Source of the DNA: Chryseobacterium takakiae | GTDB lineage: Bacteria; Bacteroidota; Bacteroidia; Flavobacteriales; Weeksellaceae | Assembly: GCF_900129385.1 (NCBI RefSeq) | Contig: NZ_FQVO01000004.1 | Span: 186,001-250,000 of the forward strand | Direction of reading: 5' to 3' | Length of the DNA: 64,000 nt | In this document: one piece after another, positions 17,501-26,670 of the stretch | How the letters are laid out: every line of letters starts with the position of its first letter | Numbering within the stretch: the first letter of the stretch is position 1 | Made by a program: the position numbers and the translations under genes | Notes under the pieces: generated by a model | What the model saw: the letters and a program-made list of their open reading frames with translations, nothing else | What the model was told of the DNA's origin: nothing | Database searches by the model: none

Positions 17501-20500
17501 ACATCTTTTTTCACCTGAATAACCCTTCCCAGCATATCTGCATAGGTTTCCGTTTTAATAGGATTGGTTGGTGTTTCAGCCACATAATGAGAAGTAGACG
17601 CTCTGAAAATTTTGACATTCGTATTGGTATTCGGGATTCCGAAATTTTCGTAATAATAATTGTAATTAATCGTCACATGATTTGAGCCATAATCATTCGG
17701 GCTCGTTACACTGATCACTCTTCCACAGCCATCATAACCATAAGTCATTGTATTGCCTGTCATATCAATATTCTTCTTGACAACATCAAACTGTGGAATG
17801 TATTCCGCAATGGATGTCAATCCAAAGTTATTGGTAACGCTTGTTACATATTTTGCTGTTGCATTGTAGTCATACTGATAATTTAAAGTGTATCGTTGTC
17901 CAAATTCATTGGGAGGGTATTGTACACTCAAGATATTTCCGTAAGAATCATACGTATAATCTGTCTGAATGTCATTAGATCCGTCAAAAACAGAAACCGT
18001 ACCTATCTTACCCGTATTAGCATTGATGTTTGAAGTCTTTCTTTGTCTTAATAAAATGGAATTTCCTGTTCCTTCATAAACTAAAATTTCTTTAGGGACT
18101 TTTATAATATTATTGTTCAGTCCACCCCAATAATCTATTACAGAATTATATGTTCTTGTTGGGCTGGTATACTGAAACTTCTTAAGATGACCTTTTGTAC
18201 TGTAGAAGATTTCTTCAGTAGTCTGAATGCTTCCTCCTGTTTCGTACGCTATTTTGTCTTTTTTAGCAAGAAGTACAGTTGCCATTCTTCTACCCTCTTT
18301 TCCGCCTGTATCGTAAGCGCTTGGATTTAATATCGCATTATTGATATCAATTTCTGAAACACCATTAATAAACTTGTAAAGCTTGTACGTATTCAGGTTT
18401 TCAGAAAGTAAATTGCCTGATCCATCAAACCTCTGGCTGCTTTTCAATAATCCATTGAAGAAATAACTGGTGTTATAATAGGTATCGACTGTTTTTCGGT
18501 ACACATTATTAGCATCAAGCATCTCTTCGGTAGTTACCGTTTCAAACCCGAAATTATCTCTTTCACGTCTGTCGTATCTGGAATTCTCAAAGGTATACCT
18601 TGTCACCATGTCTTTAGATGCATCTGAGTTGGTATAGTTGGTGTCAAAGACATCAGGGTTCAGTATTTTTACCTCTTTTACTACCAACTTAGCGTGTGGA
18701 TCCTGATAACCAGGAGCTGTAAACTGATAATCTACGGTGTATTTTCCCTGTGTAATTTTGCTGGTTACCTGTTTCAGCTTGTTGGTTCTTCCAATTCTTG
18801 AATAGTTTACCGTGAAAGCATTTCCGCCATTATCCATTACCAGATCGGCATAACCGTCACCATTCATATCCTTGAAGATCTTTTTCACCTCGGAAACATT
18901 GATCCCGAAATTGGCATTGGCCCCCGCTCCTGCTTTGATGTACAAGATGAGGATCGGGAGAATCGGGACAATGGTAATCGGTCCGATATTTACCATCAGA
19001 TTCCCTCCGAAAGACAATGACCCGTTGTAAGACTGGTTCTCTTCTGTAAAGTCTATGGCAGAATTCGATCTTAACAAAGGTCTCGCAATATCAAATTTAT
19101 TTCCTAAGTTATAACGTACTGCAGTCGTTTTATTCGTACTGTTGATTTCCAGGATATCGATAAGTCCGTCGCCGTTGATATCTTCATACAATACATCGGA
19201 AGATCCTTTCGACGCAGATGCTCCCGCACTTGCACTGATCCCGAATCCAAAACTTGACAAAGATTGCAGATTGGCAGAAAGCCCTCCTCCAATGGATACA
19301 TTGACTCCACCTATAGGGTGAGATCTATAAGAAATAAGATTTTCGAATTTATCATTTCCGGAGAAATTTTTGCCTAAGTTCAAACTGTAAGTTATCCCGG
19401 AAGTTCCTCCGTTCCTTACTCTGTCCGGTAATCCGTCCCCGTTGATATCCAGATAATATTCTTTAGCGTAATCCGTAGAATTAAAATATTTATTCACTCC
19501 GGCACTTACTGAAATCCCTGCAGACCATGTCAATGACATATCCGGTTTTGCAGATGATGTTGATGGCCCGAAAGCATCTATTCTTCCTCCTACAGAATAG
19601 GCATTATACGAGAACCCTACTGAATTCATTTCCTGTAAGCTGAAAGAATCTGTAGGATATCCGAAAACAGGGTTGCTTTCCGTATCTTTCAGTCCTCCCG
19701 TACTGTTGGTCATCTGTCTTGATTCCGCATACACCATATCCGGGTATCCGTCACCATTCATATCCATAAAATCCTGCGTAACCACACTTCCCGGATAAAG
19801 AAGTTCTGTAATTGAGTTGGCAGAATTTGTATTGATTTGTGAAATAGCAACTCCATCCGTAGTGTTTCTTGATGTACTGCGTGTTTTTTTATCAATCGCT
19901 TTCATTGTAGTATCCACAGAAATCTGTGCTGACCCCATTGATTGAATTGGCGCAGGTGAAGGATCCGGATTAGGATTATTAAAATAAGCAGGCTGTGTAT
20001 CATCATCTTTAAAAGATGTTTTGCTGGCAAACTGGTTGGGTCCCGTACCGACCCATTTGTAACTAAAACTGTTCCTCTGTCTTGTCACAGATGGCTTCAA
20101 TGGGGAAACAACTACTGCCGTTGCATTTCCGTTGCTTGGGTTCTGCATGTTGTTCGCAATACACTCTGCTAAAAGCTGCTGTTGATTCTGATTCGGATAC
20201 AGCTGTGAACAAGTGCTGTATAAAGGCTGCAAAGGCGGATTATCCGACAATGCTTCCGGAGTAATCATAGCGCCGTAGTTATCTGTTGTTCCCTGGATGG
20301 CAGGATAAGCCTGATCCTGATTGTATAAAAACTGCCCCCAGTTGTTGAAAAATTTAACTTTAGAGCTATACATCGCCGAGTTGATCGATGTATGCGGCGT
20401 ATCAGTAATTAAAATATCATTATCATAATAGATATTAAACGGTTTATTCTGGAAATAAGCCGAATATTTCTTATACAATGCATATTCAGCATCGGTATTA

Positions 20501-23500
20501 CAATATACCTGAATCGTAATCAACCATGGCTTTAAAAGAGTACCTGTTGTAGATCCAGTGTAGAACGTTGCCGGAGAAATTCCGGAAACAGGCTGATTGA
20601 GAATCATATCCTGCTCTTCTACAGAATTGTTGGTATTGTCTACAATAACCTTTCTTTTGGCAACTGTTGTATTTCCTCTTTTAATAATATAGTAGAAAGA
20701 ACCAACGCCTAATGTTGAAAAATTAGTAATATTCTTTTTGATCTGTGCCTTATAATCATGAGATCCGGAAAGACTAATAAAATTTTTTACATTGAATTTT
20801 TCAGAAAACTGAGTAATTACATAAGACGGATATTGCGGTACCGTATTAAAATCTACAAATGTTATAGCATTCGGATTTGTTGGTGTAGGCGTATTTGCTG
20901 TATAAGTAACCCCAATTTTTCCCTGCCAGTTGCTGGTAAGGGATGCAACATGGGAATCTGATTCTACCACAAATCTCAGATAGACCGGTTCTCCGGGGTT
21001 TACCGTAACAAATTGTGAAACGGCATTGGTTGCAAATGCAACATCGCTTTGAGGGCGGGTTTCAGAATAAATTTCCTGCGTGGTATTGGCATTAATATTA
21101 TCCTTGTAGATCTTGAATTTAAAATCACTTACAGAATACGCAAAACTTACTGGAGCTACAGCAATTTCAGCAGTACCTGGCGTGTCCAGATAAATCGGTG
21201 CCATTTCATTGTTTAAGAAGAAATTATCAGAATAGCTCCCATTGTTCACATAAAAAAGATCTTGAGCATGCTCAAAAGTATTAATAATCTCATTTCCGTT
21301 TGCATCAACATAAGTGATCTTTGGATTAGAATTGATCTCTGCATTGAAATCCTTATTCTTATGAAGCCTTATATATACTTTTTCGCCACTTTTTACATAC
21401 AGACGATTGGTATTGTTGATTCCAAAGTGATCCACATTGTTAGGCAGCATGCCCTGGATCTGGGAATAGTAATCATTATACCTTTCAATACTAACCGTTG
21501 CAGTAGATGGACCATTGGAATCAAGCTCCGTCATATAAATTCTACCATGTTTTGTTACACCTGTAACAATGGGATTAAGAATTTCAACAGAGTATAATGT
21601 TTTAAAACTTGGATTTGTAGTTCCTACAAAATAAGGTCCTATACTGATATTATCCGTAAATCTAATATATCCGTCTTTAGGCGCCACCCACACTTTTACC
21701 ACATCCACAACAGGGGTCATAGGCTCCTGTAAAGGCGGATCGGTCTTTGGATTAAACGGAGGATCAATGGCTTTCGCCTTTACGATCATGTTTTCCGTGT
21801 ACTCACTGTGCTTGGTCATTTCCGGTTTACCTGTCGACATATTAAACTTGTTAAACCAAACTTCGCCATTGTGAACAATATCCATCAAACCATCGGAATT
21901 CCCGTCTGTAAGGTAAGTAGATGTTGTGCTTGAAGCTTTTGAAGTAATCATACTTCTGCTCTTAATGAATAGCCCCATGTCCCATCCGGAACTGCTGGTT
22001 TTACTTTTTGTAAGAGAGAAATTGCTGTTGAAGTTCAATAATTCTGTTGGCTGTCCAAAAGATAATGCGCCATTGGAAAGTGACCCCTGGCTGAAATACA
22101 GTCCGGAGCTGTTCTTATAGATCATATCCTGGATTCCGTCGCCATTGAAGTCAATCAGCTGCTGCATGGTTTTAGCTTCCGTATCTGAAAATCCGAAAGG
22201 AAGACCGAACATGATGTGTCCGTAAGCATCATTGGAAGGATAATATAAATTTAATCCTGCCGCAGCCCTGAAATTGAATCCTGTTTCCGTTGCGCTGTTT
22301 CCACTAATTCTTGAAGGGGTTAACAGTCCCTGAACCAAGCCACCAAAAACATTGATTGAATTGTTAACAGGTACGGTTACGTTTCCTCCGAAAATGGAGC
22401 CATCCGCCACATCATCATAATACTGGAAGTCATAGTCTCCTAAAAGACTGTATTTACCCGGAGAATCTCCGCCGTCAAGATACAATCTTTTCAGCCTGGT
22501 TTTAGAAAACTGCCCGGTTTCGTATTCCATACCATAAGTACGGATGAGCTGTCCCTGATAATTTACGGTAATAGTTCTTAAAAGGTAAGGCTCTACTCTT
22601 TTTACACCCTGCTTTGCATTGATGTTCAGATCGGTTCTGCTAAGTCCCGTTTCCGCATTAAAATTAACGGTATAATCACCATTCTTTCCATAAGAGATCT
22701 GTCTGATGTGAAAATAGATCCCCCCATTCATGTTACTGTTATTATTATTGGTTCCGAAATTTACCTGAGAATAATAATAGGTGAAATTCATAGAATTCCC
22801 ATGAACATCTTCAATTCTTCTCAACGCCCAATGTACAATCTGATTGGCAGAATTCTTAATCACGAACTGATCTCCACCTCCGTAATAACTCTTTGTACCA
22901 TCTGTTGACGTAACTTTCCATGAGTAATTGGTAGGATTATCCCCTATTCTTTCTATGATGGAAAAATCATGGTTTTTTCTTAAATAAAACTTCTTTACAC
23001 CTGTAGTTCCCGGCGTTGCATATGAAGTTCTCGGCTGTTTATCTGTTGTAAAAGCAGTGTTGGTCTCACTTACATCATTATGTCTGTGAGGAAGATAATT
23101 GTTAGGATATACCAACATTTCTCCATCCATTGAGTACAGTTCGGTTTCTGTAGCGCCGTCAAACTGCGGAGATCCCCATCTAGTATCAATACTGATGGCA
23201 GAAAGCCCCTGTACATCCCATCCTTCACCCATCCAGCCATTACCGCCTCCACTGCTGTAGCCAATCGATAAAGAAGGCTGCAGACCGCCTAATCCTGATG
23301 GTACCGTGATCGGATAATTCATATTGGCATCTCCTTTCTGATTGGCAGTAGGAGGACTCATCAGCTGAATAGCAGCCATAGGATCTCCTGCCTTTAACCC
23401 ACTGATACTTGTTGGTGTAAAAGCGTTCAGCTGTGGAGACTCCGGAGTGGAAATAACCCCGTTGATATAATCCGTATCACCATCTCCCTCTACGGTAACC

Positions 23501-24807
23501 GTTTTGGTTTTGGTATCTACCACTGCAGACATGTCCATCGCCCATTGCTTTTTAGCATAATCGAAATGGAAAATCTTGATATCTTTCGGCGAGATAAGTC
23601 CTAAACGTTTTTCGTCATAAGGAATGGTAATTTTTATTTTTTTGTTTAATTTCCCTGAGATTAAAGATATTCTATATGCGGAATTATTTACCGTAACATT
23701 TTTCAATCCCTGCGAGGTTGATGGAAAATCTTTAGCTCTCAGTTTTAAAACTTCAAAATAAGCTGATTCCGAAGTTTCTTTTTCAATTTTAATATTGATT
23801 CCCTCATAATCTACACTAAATTCCTGATCTTTTGATACAGAAATTCCTTTGGCATTATAATAGGAATTGTTTATGGTTCTGAAAGATGTAGTCTCTGCAG
23901 GAATTTTATAACTTCCGGTAGTTCCGTTTGCCGTAATTAAAAAACTTCCTTTTGCTTTATCAGCTTCCGTTAACTGTATTACTTTTTCAAATTCTCCGTT
24001 TTTAACGGAAACAGATTCATTGTTAATTGTAGCAGATGCTCCGGTAATATTATTTCCTTTTACGTATAATTGATCTCCGGAAAGAACAGAGCTTACGACC
24101 ACATGGTCATAAGATTTCTTTTCTTTATCGAAAACAATTTTCAGATTTTTAATTTTATATTTCACTCCGTCAGACGGCGAAGTAAATAAAATCGTATTCT
24201 GTCCGTTTTTAATAAGCGCAGCACTCAGCACTTCTCTCTGGTGACTCCATTTGGCACTTGGCACAACAATAGCTCCTCCAATGGCTACGTTATTATTAAT
24301 TGATCTTGATACAGATTGATGAGAAGCAAGTCCGAAAAGATCATATTCCAGATAAGCAATCACACTTTTGTTGTTTCCTGCAGGAACATCAATGGTGAAA
24401 AAGTTATCTGAAATACGGTCTTCCTCTTCTTCAGAAAAAGTACCGATGGTTCCTTCTTTTTCTTTTGAGGGATAAGAAGCAACATCAGCCGAAACATTAT
24501 TCATTTCGGATAATTCAGCATCTCTTGTCCCTGTAGTGAAAGGATTGTTTTTTGATAAAATATCCGGAGAAGATTTCTTCTCAAGATTTGCGGCTAAAGA
24601 TTTTCCCGAAGATTTCTCACGGGAAGCTTCTTTGAGTGAATCGACCTCTTTTTTATCGGTCAGCTTACTCATCAAATCTTTTTTAAACGCCCGAACCTTC
24701 TGCCTGTCTTCCCTTGTAAAGCTTGCAAAAACAAACATACAAGCGAAAAAGAACACCAGAAGGCATGACTTCTTCGTAAGAGGAAGCCGTTTCATGTCTA
24801 TTTTCAT
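14539..24807 (-). CDS. giant SpvB/RHS (Tc-toxin B/C-like) polymorphic toxin with C-terminal alpha/beta-hydrolase tip
   Basis: The product has 3422 residues. An N-terminal signal segment (SCLLVFFFACMFVFASF) points to export. An SpvB-type domain begins about residue 470 (GDPMAAIQLMSPPTANQKGD), followed by six FG-GAP/VCBS-like repeats of the D-N/M-NGDG-x-D form (about 880-1980). YD/RHS repeats run from about 2300 to 3150 and end in the RHS core (FNAKELDSETGLYYYGARYY, NPIRYLDPNGK). This order is that of TcB plus TcC, whose shell encloses and cleaves off a C-terminal toxin. Residues 3221-3422 form a serine-hydrolase domain: oxyanion motif FTHGLLGG, nucleophile elbow THSMGG (Ser3314), a candidate Asp in SNDPV (3373) and His in YRHR (3405). 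It lies 10 nt after the T9SS-protein gene. Lipase or phospholipase activity is inferred from motifs. Confidence 0.88.
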   Translation of the reverse strand: MKIDMKRLPLTKKSCLLVFFFACMFVFASFTREDRQKVRAFKKDLMSKLTDKKEVDSLKEASREKSSGKSLAANLEKKSSPDILSKNNPFTTGTRDAELSEMNNVSADVASYPSKEKEGTIGTFSEEEEDRISDNFFTIDVPAGNNKSVIAYLEYDLFGLASHQSVSRSINNNVAIGGAIVVPSAKWSHQREVLSAALIKNGQNTILFTSPSDGVKYKIKNLKIVFDKEKKSYDHVVVSSVLSGDQLYVKGNNITGASATINNESVSVKNGEFEKVIQLTEADKAKGSFLITANGTTGSYKIPAETTSFRTINNSYYNAKGISVSKDQEFSVDYEGINIKIEKETSESAYFEVLKLRAKDFPSTSQGLKNVTVNNSAYRISLISGKLNKKIKITIPYDEKRLGLISPKDIKIFHFDYAKKQWAMDMSAVVDTKTKTVTVEGDGDTDYINGVISTPESPQLNAFTPTSISGLKAGDPMAAIQLMSPPTANQKGDANMNYPITVPSGLGGLQPSLSIGYSSGGGNGWMGEGWDVQGLSAISIDTRWGSPQFDGATETELYSMDGEMLVYPNNYLPHRHNDVSETNTAFTTDKQPRTSYATPGTTGVKKFYLRKNHDFSIIERIGDNPTNYSWKVTSTDGTKSYYGGGDQFVIKNSANQIVHWALRRIEDVHGNSMNFTYYYSQVNFGTNNNNSNMNGGIYFHIRQISYGKNGDYTVNFNAETGLSRTDLNINAKQGVKRVEPYLLRTITVNYQGQLIRTYGMEYETGQFSKTRLKRLYLDGGDSPGKYSLLGDYDFQYYDDVADGSIFGGNVTVPVNNSINVFGGLVQGLLTPSRISGNSATETGFNFRAAAGLNLYYPSNDAYGHIMFGLPFGFSDTEAKTMQQLIDFNGDGIQDMIYKNSSGLYFSQGSLSNGALSFGQPTELLNFNSNFSLTKSKTSSSGWDMGLFIKSRSMITSKASSTTSTYLTDGNSDGLMDIVHNGEVWFNKFNMSTGKPEMTKHSEYTENMIVKAKAIDPPFNPKTDPPLQEPMTPVVDVVKVWVAPKDGYIRFTDNISIGPYFVGTTNPSFKTLYSVEILNPIVTGVTKHGRIYMTELDSNGPSTATVSIERYNDYYSQIQGMLPNNVDHFGINNTNRLYVKSGEKVYIRLHKNKDFNAEINSNPKITYVDANGNEIINTFEHAQDLFYVNNGSYSDNFFLNNEMAPIYLDTPGTAEIAVAPVSFAYSVSDFKFKIYKDNINANTTQEIYSETRPQSDVAFATNAVSQFVTVNPGEPVYLRFVVESDSHVASLTSNWQGKIGVTYTANTPTPTNPNAITFVDFNTVPQYPSYVITQFSEKFNVKNFISLSGSHDYKAQIKKNITNFSTLGVGSFYYIIKRGNTTVAKRKVIVDNTNNSVEEQDMILNQPVSGISPATFYTGSTTGTLLKPWLITIQVYCNTDAEYALYKKYSAYFQNKPFNIYYDNDILITDTPHTSINSAMYSSKVKFFNNWGQFLYNQDQAYPAIQGTTDNYGAMITPEALSDNPPLQPLYSTCSQLYPNQNQQQLLAECIANNMQNPSNGNATAVVVSPLKPSVTRQRNSFSYKWVGTGPNQFASKTSFKDDDTQPAYFNNPNPDPSPAPIQSMGSAQISVDTTMKAIDKKTRSTSRNTTDGVAISQINTNSANSITELLYPGSVVTQDFMDMNGDGYPDMVYAESRQMTNSTGGLKDTESNPVFGYPTDSFSLQEMNSVGFSYNAYSVGGRIDAFGPSTSSAKPDMSLTWSAGISVSAGVNKYFNSTDYAKEYYLDINGDGLPDRVRNGGTSGITYSLNLGKNFSGNDKFENLISYRSHPIGGVNVSIGGGLSANLQSLSSFGFGISASAGASASKGSSDVLYEDINGDGLIDILEINSTNKTTAVRYNLGNKFDIARPLLRSNSAIDFTEENQSYNGSLSFGGNLMVNIGPITIVPILPILILYIKAGAGANANFGINVSEVKKIFKDMNGDGYADLVMDNGGNAFTVNYSRIGRTNKLKQVTSKITQGKYTVDYQFTAPGYQDPHAKLVVKEVKILNPDVFDTNYTNSDASKDMVTRYTFENSRYDRRERDNFGFETVTTEEMLDANNVYRKTVDTYYNTSYFFNGLLKSSQRFDGSGNLLSENLNTYKLYKFINGVSEIDINNAILNPSAYDTGGKEGRRMATVLLAKKDKIAYETGGSIQTTEEIFYSTKGHLKKFQYTSPTRTYNSVIDYWGGLNNNIIKVPKEILVYEGTGNSILLRQRKTSNINANTGKIGTVSVFDGSNDIQTDYTYDSYGNILSVQYPPNEFGQRYTLNYQYDYNATAKYVTSVTNNFGLTSIAEYIPQFDVVKKNIDMTGNTMTYGYDGCGRVISVTSPNDYGSNHVTINYNYYYENFGIPNTNTNVKIFRASTSHYVAETPTNPIKTETYADMLGRVIQVKKDVEIDGVEKRSVSGRPIFDKFGRTIRQYQPVVENISSTNNNINLSLAMYSSTSVYDNQDRVTQLIDEDNQVKYTNYQIYGSLFRTIEEFDTMKSETFTNPEGQIVEKIDYLGNVPLTTSYKYSPSGELVTVTDPQDISTNYDYDMAGRRIGMNHPDKGQTEYQYDPAGNLIIFSTPNLSNDPNISTHYIHYVYDHNRLTDIELPNLPDGSVNPNNVHYGYLNSGYGNNSGRMYTKSDGTGYTVYTYGKMGEIVSENRTVFGYNIPTMNFQTFFTYDSWNRVKQITYPDGENVYYGYDLGGNLKSVKNDYQDYIKEITYDLYEQRTRVTYGNGVVNRFGYVPSNRRLNFSSLANASGIGFLSNSYRYDYRGNIAKLENHSDVSPNGMGGQYVFNYNYDTLNRLIGTEGSSRLVDKAGNPITPGTSPYSQSNSGFKLIMEYNDAGGILEKNQEHSVDQVVNQRNTYHNQYKYIDGTHKIQKIGDSYFGNTQDFKYDSNGNIIMHKDEYRIHEMSWDEQDRLKALLDVESGLSQYYMYDDKGERTIKYSLTGGSQLYQNGALVDPGSISIDHYKLYPNPYVVVTSDGQYTKNYFEGTTRFASRIEPHNDIFIPTTIKAPNKDAKEIDPAKDFRTYLEKMQIDGVVSSELGTAKAPPGMGGQPGLYYLHTDHLGTASFVTDDNSETTQFFLNLPFGETMMEQQSGVYDNPYKFNAKELDSETGLYYYGARYYNPRVSVWYGVDPLAIFNPVMETQFYGDGQHNKGVFYLGNLNPYSYTYQNPIRYLDPNGKQVDTTEKRIIFTHGLLGGGSPKGGKEYWSNSFVSAAQKHTGASSASFTNVKFSVYSSAKDRFFQGESYARENKDVLTKGLDKEKSELIFVTHSMGGAFGEGMAGYFKGDGWNVKEIYHFSAFQARNIDANSIEFSNGDFDFTTTFDIQVSNDPVIGLPGASSGSIMNADYKLREKSSKGFLYRHRAQIDDPTVWQRIKKLK

Positions 24808-24817
24808 GGGTGTAGTT

Positions 24818-26197
24818 TTAATCGACGATTAGTTTAAAAGTTTTAATAATTTTTCCGTTCTGGGTAAGATTGATCAGATATGAGCTCTGAACAGGCAGGT
24901 GATTGACATAAGATTTTGCCTTTTCATCTACTTTATCTAAAGTTACCAATCTGCCGCCGCCGTCATAAATAGAGATGATAAGATTCTCCATAGGCGGGAA
25001 AACAATGGTAAAGTTTTGATCTTTTTTCACCGGATTCGGATACAATGCAATTTTTGTAAGATCCAGAGAAATATCTTTCTCACTGATTATATTTGATCTC
25101 GGATCCTGATTTCCGGTTTCAGGTTTTGTATTTTTCACAGGGCTTACGGCAAATGTGAAATGCGTGGTATTTCCCGTATCGAAAGGATCGATAAAATCAA
25201 CTTTGCTGAAAGTAACATAATTTCCGTTTTCAATCCCTGCAATCTTTTGAATTTCCCCGTTGTCTTTTTTCAGAAGCATCCAATAAGAGAGTGGTAAAGC
25301 CTTTGGATTGACAGTTTCTTTAATAATTCTCACCTGGTAACCGGTCTTAGGAATTTTATTTCCGATAAAACCGATTTCCCAGTTTCTTTCAAGAATATCA
25401 AGAGTTCTGTCATTTTTTAATGACATATCTTTATTGTCATCAGCCCACATGACAAAATTATTATTGTCCAGAACGGTGGTGTTTTCAGAATTTGTCCTTG
25501 AAATATTGTTCATTCCGATCGCTAAAAAGGGATCTGCCTGGTTGGAAGACTGTTTCTGGTACAGTTCGTTTCCATCATCTCTTCCCAAACCTGTTGGTCT
25601 GTAGCTGTAATCTTTGTGTTGTTCAGGATCCCAGATTATTTTCCCGTCGCTTCCGTAATATTTACCTTTTTCTAAAGATATTCCGTATTTGATAGAAAGA
25701 TAAGAATGAATTTTGTTAAGATCCATTGTTTTAGCCTTTCTTGGCAGGAAAATCATTTCGTAAAGATTCTGATCTTCAAATCTGATCTTTAAGCTGTCTG
25801 TTTTCTGCTTGTCAGGATCTGCAGTTCCGGTAAAGGAAAAAATACTCGGCCTTTTACCGATTTCTTTTGCCTCTTTACCTTTGTTGTAAACCGTATTTCC
25901 TAAAGAAACTTCTTTGTCCGGATTCATCCAGATCATTTCATCTTCTTTTGAAGCATGAACCAGACTCAGCGTATGGCTCTTGTTTTTACTGTACTTGATA
26001 TACTTTTTGAGAGACTTATCTTTGATGCCGCAATGAAAATTCAGCAGATTTTCATCCCGGCACCTGGTCGCTTCCCGTAAAGCGGGATTGGTTTTTTCCC
26101 AAAGCTGGACATCGGAGTCTGCCAATTGGGCATAAGCCGAGAATGAGCACGACAGCATAAGCATCGTAACAATCCTCGATTGTCGAAGGTGTAGCAT
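24818..26197 (-). CDS. T9SS-sorted surface protein preceding the RHS toxin gene
   Basis: The 459-residue product has a signal peptide (IVTMLMLSCSFSAYAQ) and a type A T9SS C-terminal sorting domain: DLTKIALYPNPVKKDQNFTI, a YDGGGRLV strand and the final IIKTFKLIVD. The middle (about residues 150-240, KAKTMDLNKIHSYLSIKYGI, GLGRDDGNELYQKQS) resembles a module seen in other flavobacterial cell-surface proteins (I believe DUF8202). T9SS substrates cross the outer membrane and are anchored or released. Only 10 nt separate its stop from the RHS gene start, so the two are one transcription unit. Helping to display or carry the RHS protein is a guess from position. Confidence 0.8.
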   Translation of the reverse strand: MLHLRQSRIVTMLMLSCSFSAYAQLADSDVQLWEKTNPALREATRCRDENLLNFHCGIKDKSLKKYIKYSKNKSHTLSLVHASKEDEMIWMNPDKEVSLGNTVYNKGKEAKEIGKRPSIFSFTGTADPDKQKTDSLKIRFEDQNLYEMIFLPRKAKTMDLNKIHSYLSIKYGISLEKGKYYGSDGKIIWDPEQHKDYSYRPTGLGRDDGNELYQKQSSNQADPFLAIGMNNISRTNSENTTVLDNNNFVMWADDNKDMSLKNDRTLDILERNWEIGFIGNKIPKTGYQVRIIKETVNPKALPLSYWMLLKKDNGEIQKIAGIENGNYVTFSKVDFIDPFDTGNTTHFTFAVSPVKNTKPETGNQDPRSNIISEKDISLDLTKIALYPNPVKKDQNFTIVFPPMENLIISIYDGGGRLVTLDKVDEKAKSYVNHLPVQSSYLINLTQNGKIIKTFKLIVD

Positions 26198-26603
26198 AAG
26201 CGGATTTTGTTTGTGAAAATTGAAAGTGTGTTATTAGTTTTTACCCTAAATGCGGTTGACGTATTTTAGATAAAATTGTATGTGTGGGTATTTCTGATGT
26301 TTCAAAAAAAATTGAAAAAGTATGAGCTGTCATGGTCATTAGTTTTTATAATTCACAAAACTAAGAAAAATATCATATCAATTATTAAATTTTCTAAACT
26401 TTAACATTTAAATTAAAATTTGTAACTTAATTTTAATATTAGACAAATAAATTGTATAAATCATAATATCTTTCTTAAATCTATACAGCAAAGATCATCC
26501 GTAGAAACGACAAAACATGACGTTTTAAAAAATAATTTTAATGAATTATTTTACGTAAATAAAACATCAGTTGCAGGGATAAATATTCAGCGCTAATTAT
26601 AAC
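26198..26603. other. A/T-rich intergenic region upstream of the RHS cassette
   Basis: No gene was found. On the minus strand TAGTTTTG at 26363-26356 fits TAnnTTTG, but its upstream partner is poorly spaced, and it would give a leader of about 160 nt before the T9SS-protein gene. The rest is very A/T-rich. Confidence 0.4.
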
Positions 26604-26644
26604 AACAACCGCTCCCGGAATTTGAACTTCCGGGAGCAGTTGTT
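26604..26644 (-). terminator. strong stem-loop after the AraC gene
   Basis: A 17-bp stem (AACAACCGCTCCCGGAA with TTCCGGGAGCAGTTGTT, one mismatch) and a 7-nt loop lie 27 nt beyond the AraC stop. It lacks a long T run, but its stability suggests a terminator, possibly acting on both strands. Confidence 0.65.
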
Positions 26645-26670
26645 ATGTTTGTTTAAGGGATCTGTCAAAA

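Noticed and set aside
14539..24807. Division of the long frame into separate toxin B and toxin C genes
   Set aside because: The frame is continuous from signal peptide to tip without internal stops or shifts, so it is one fused gene.
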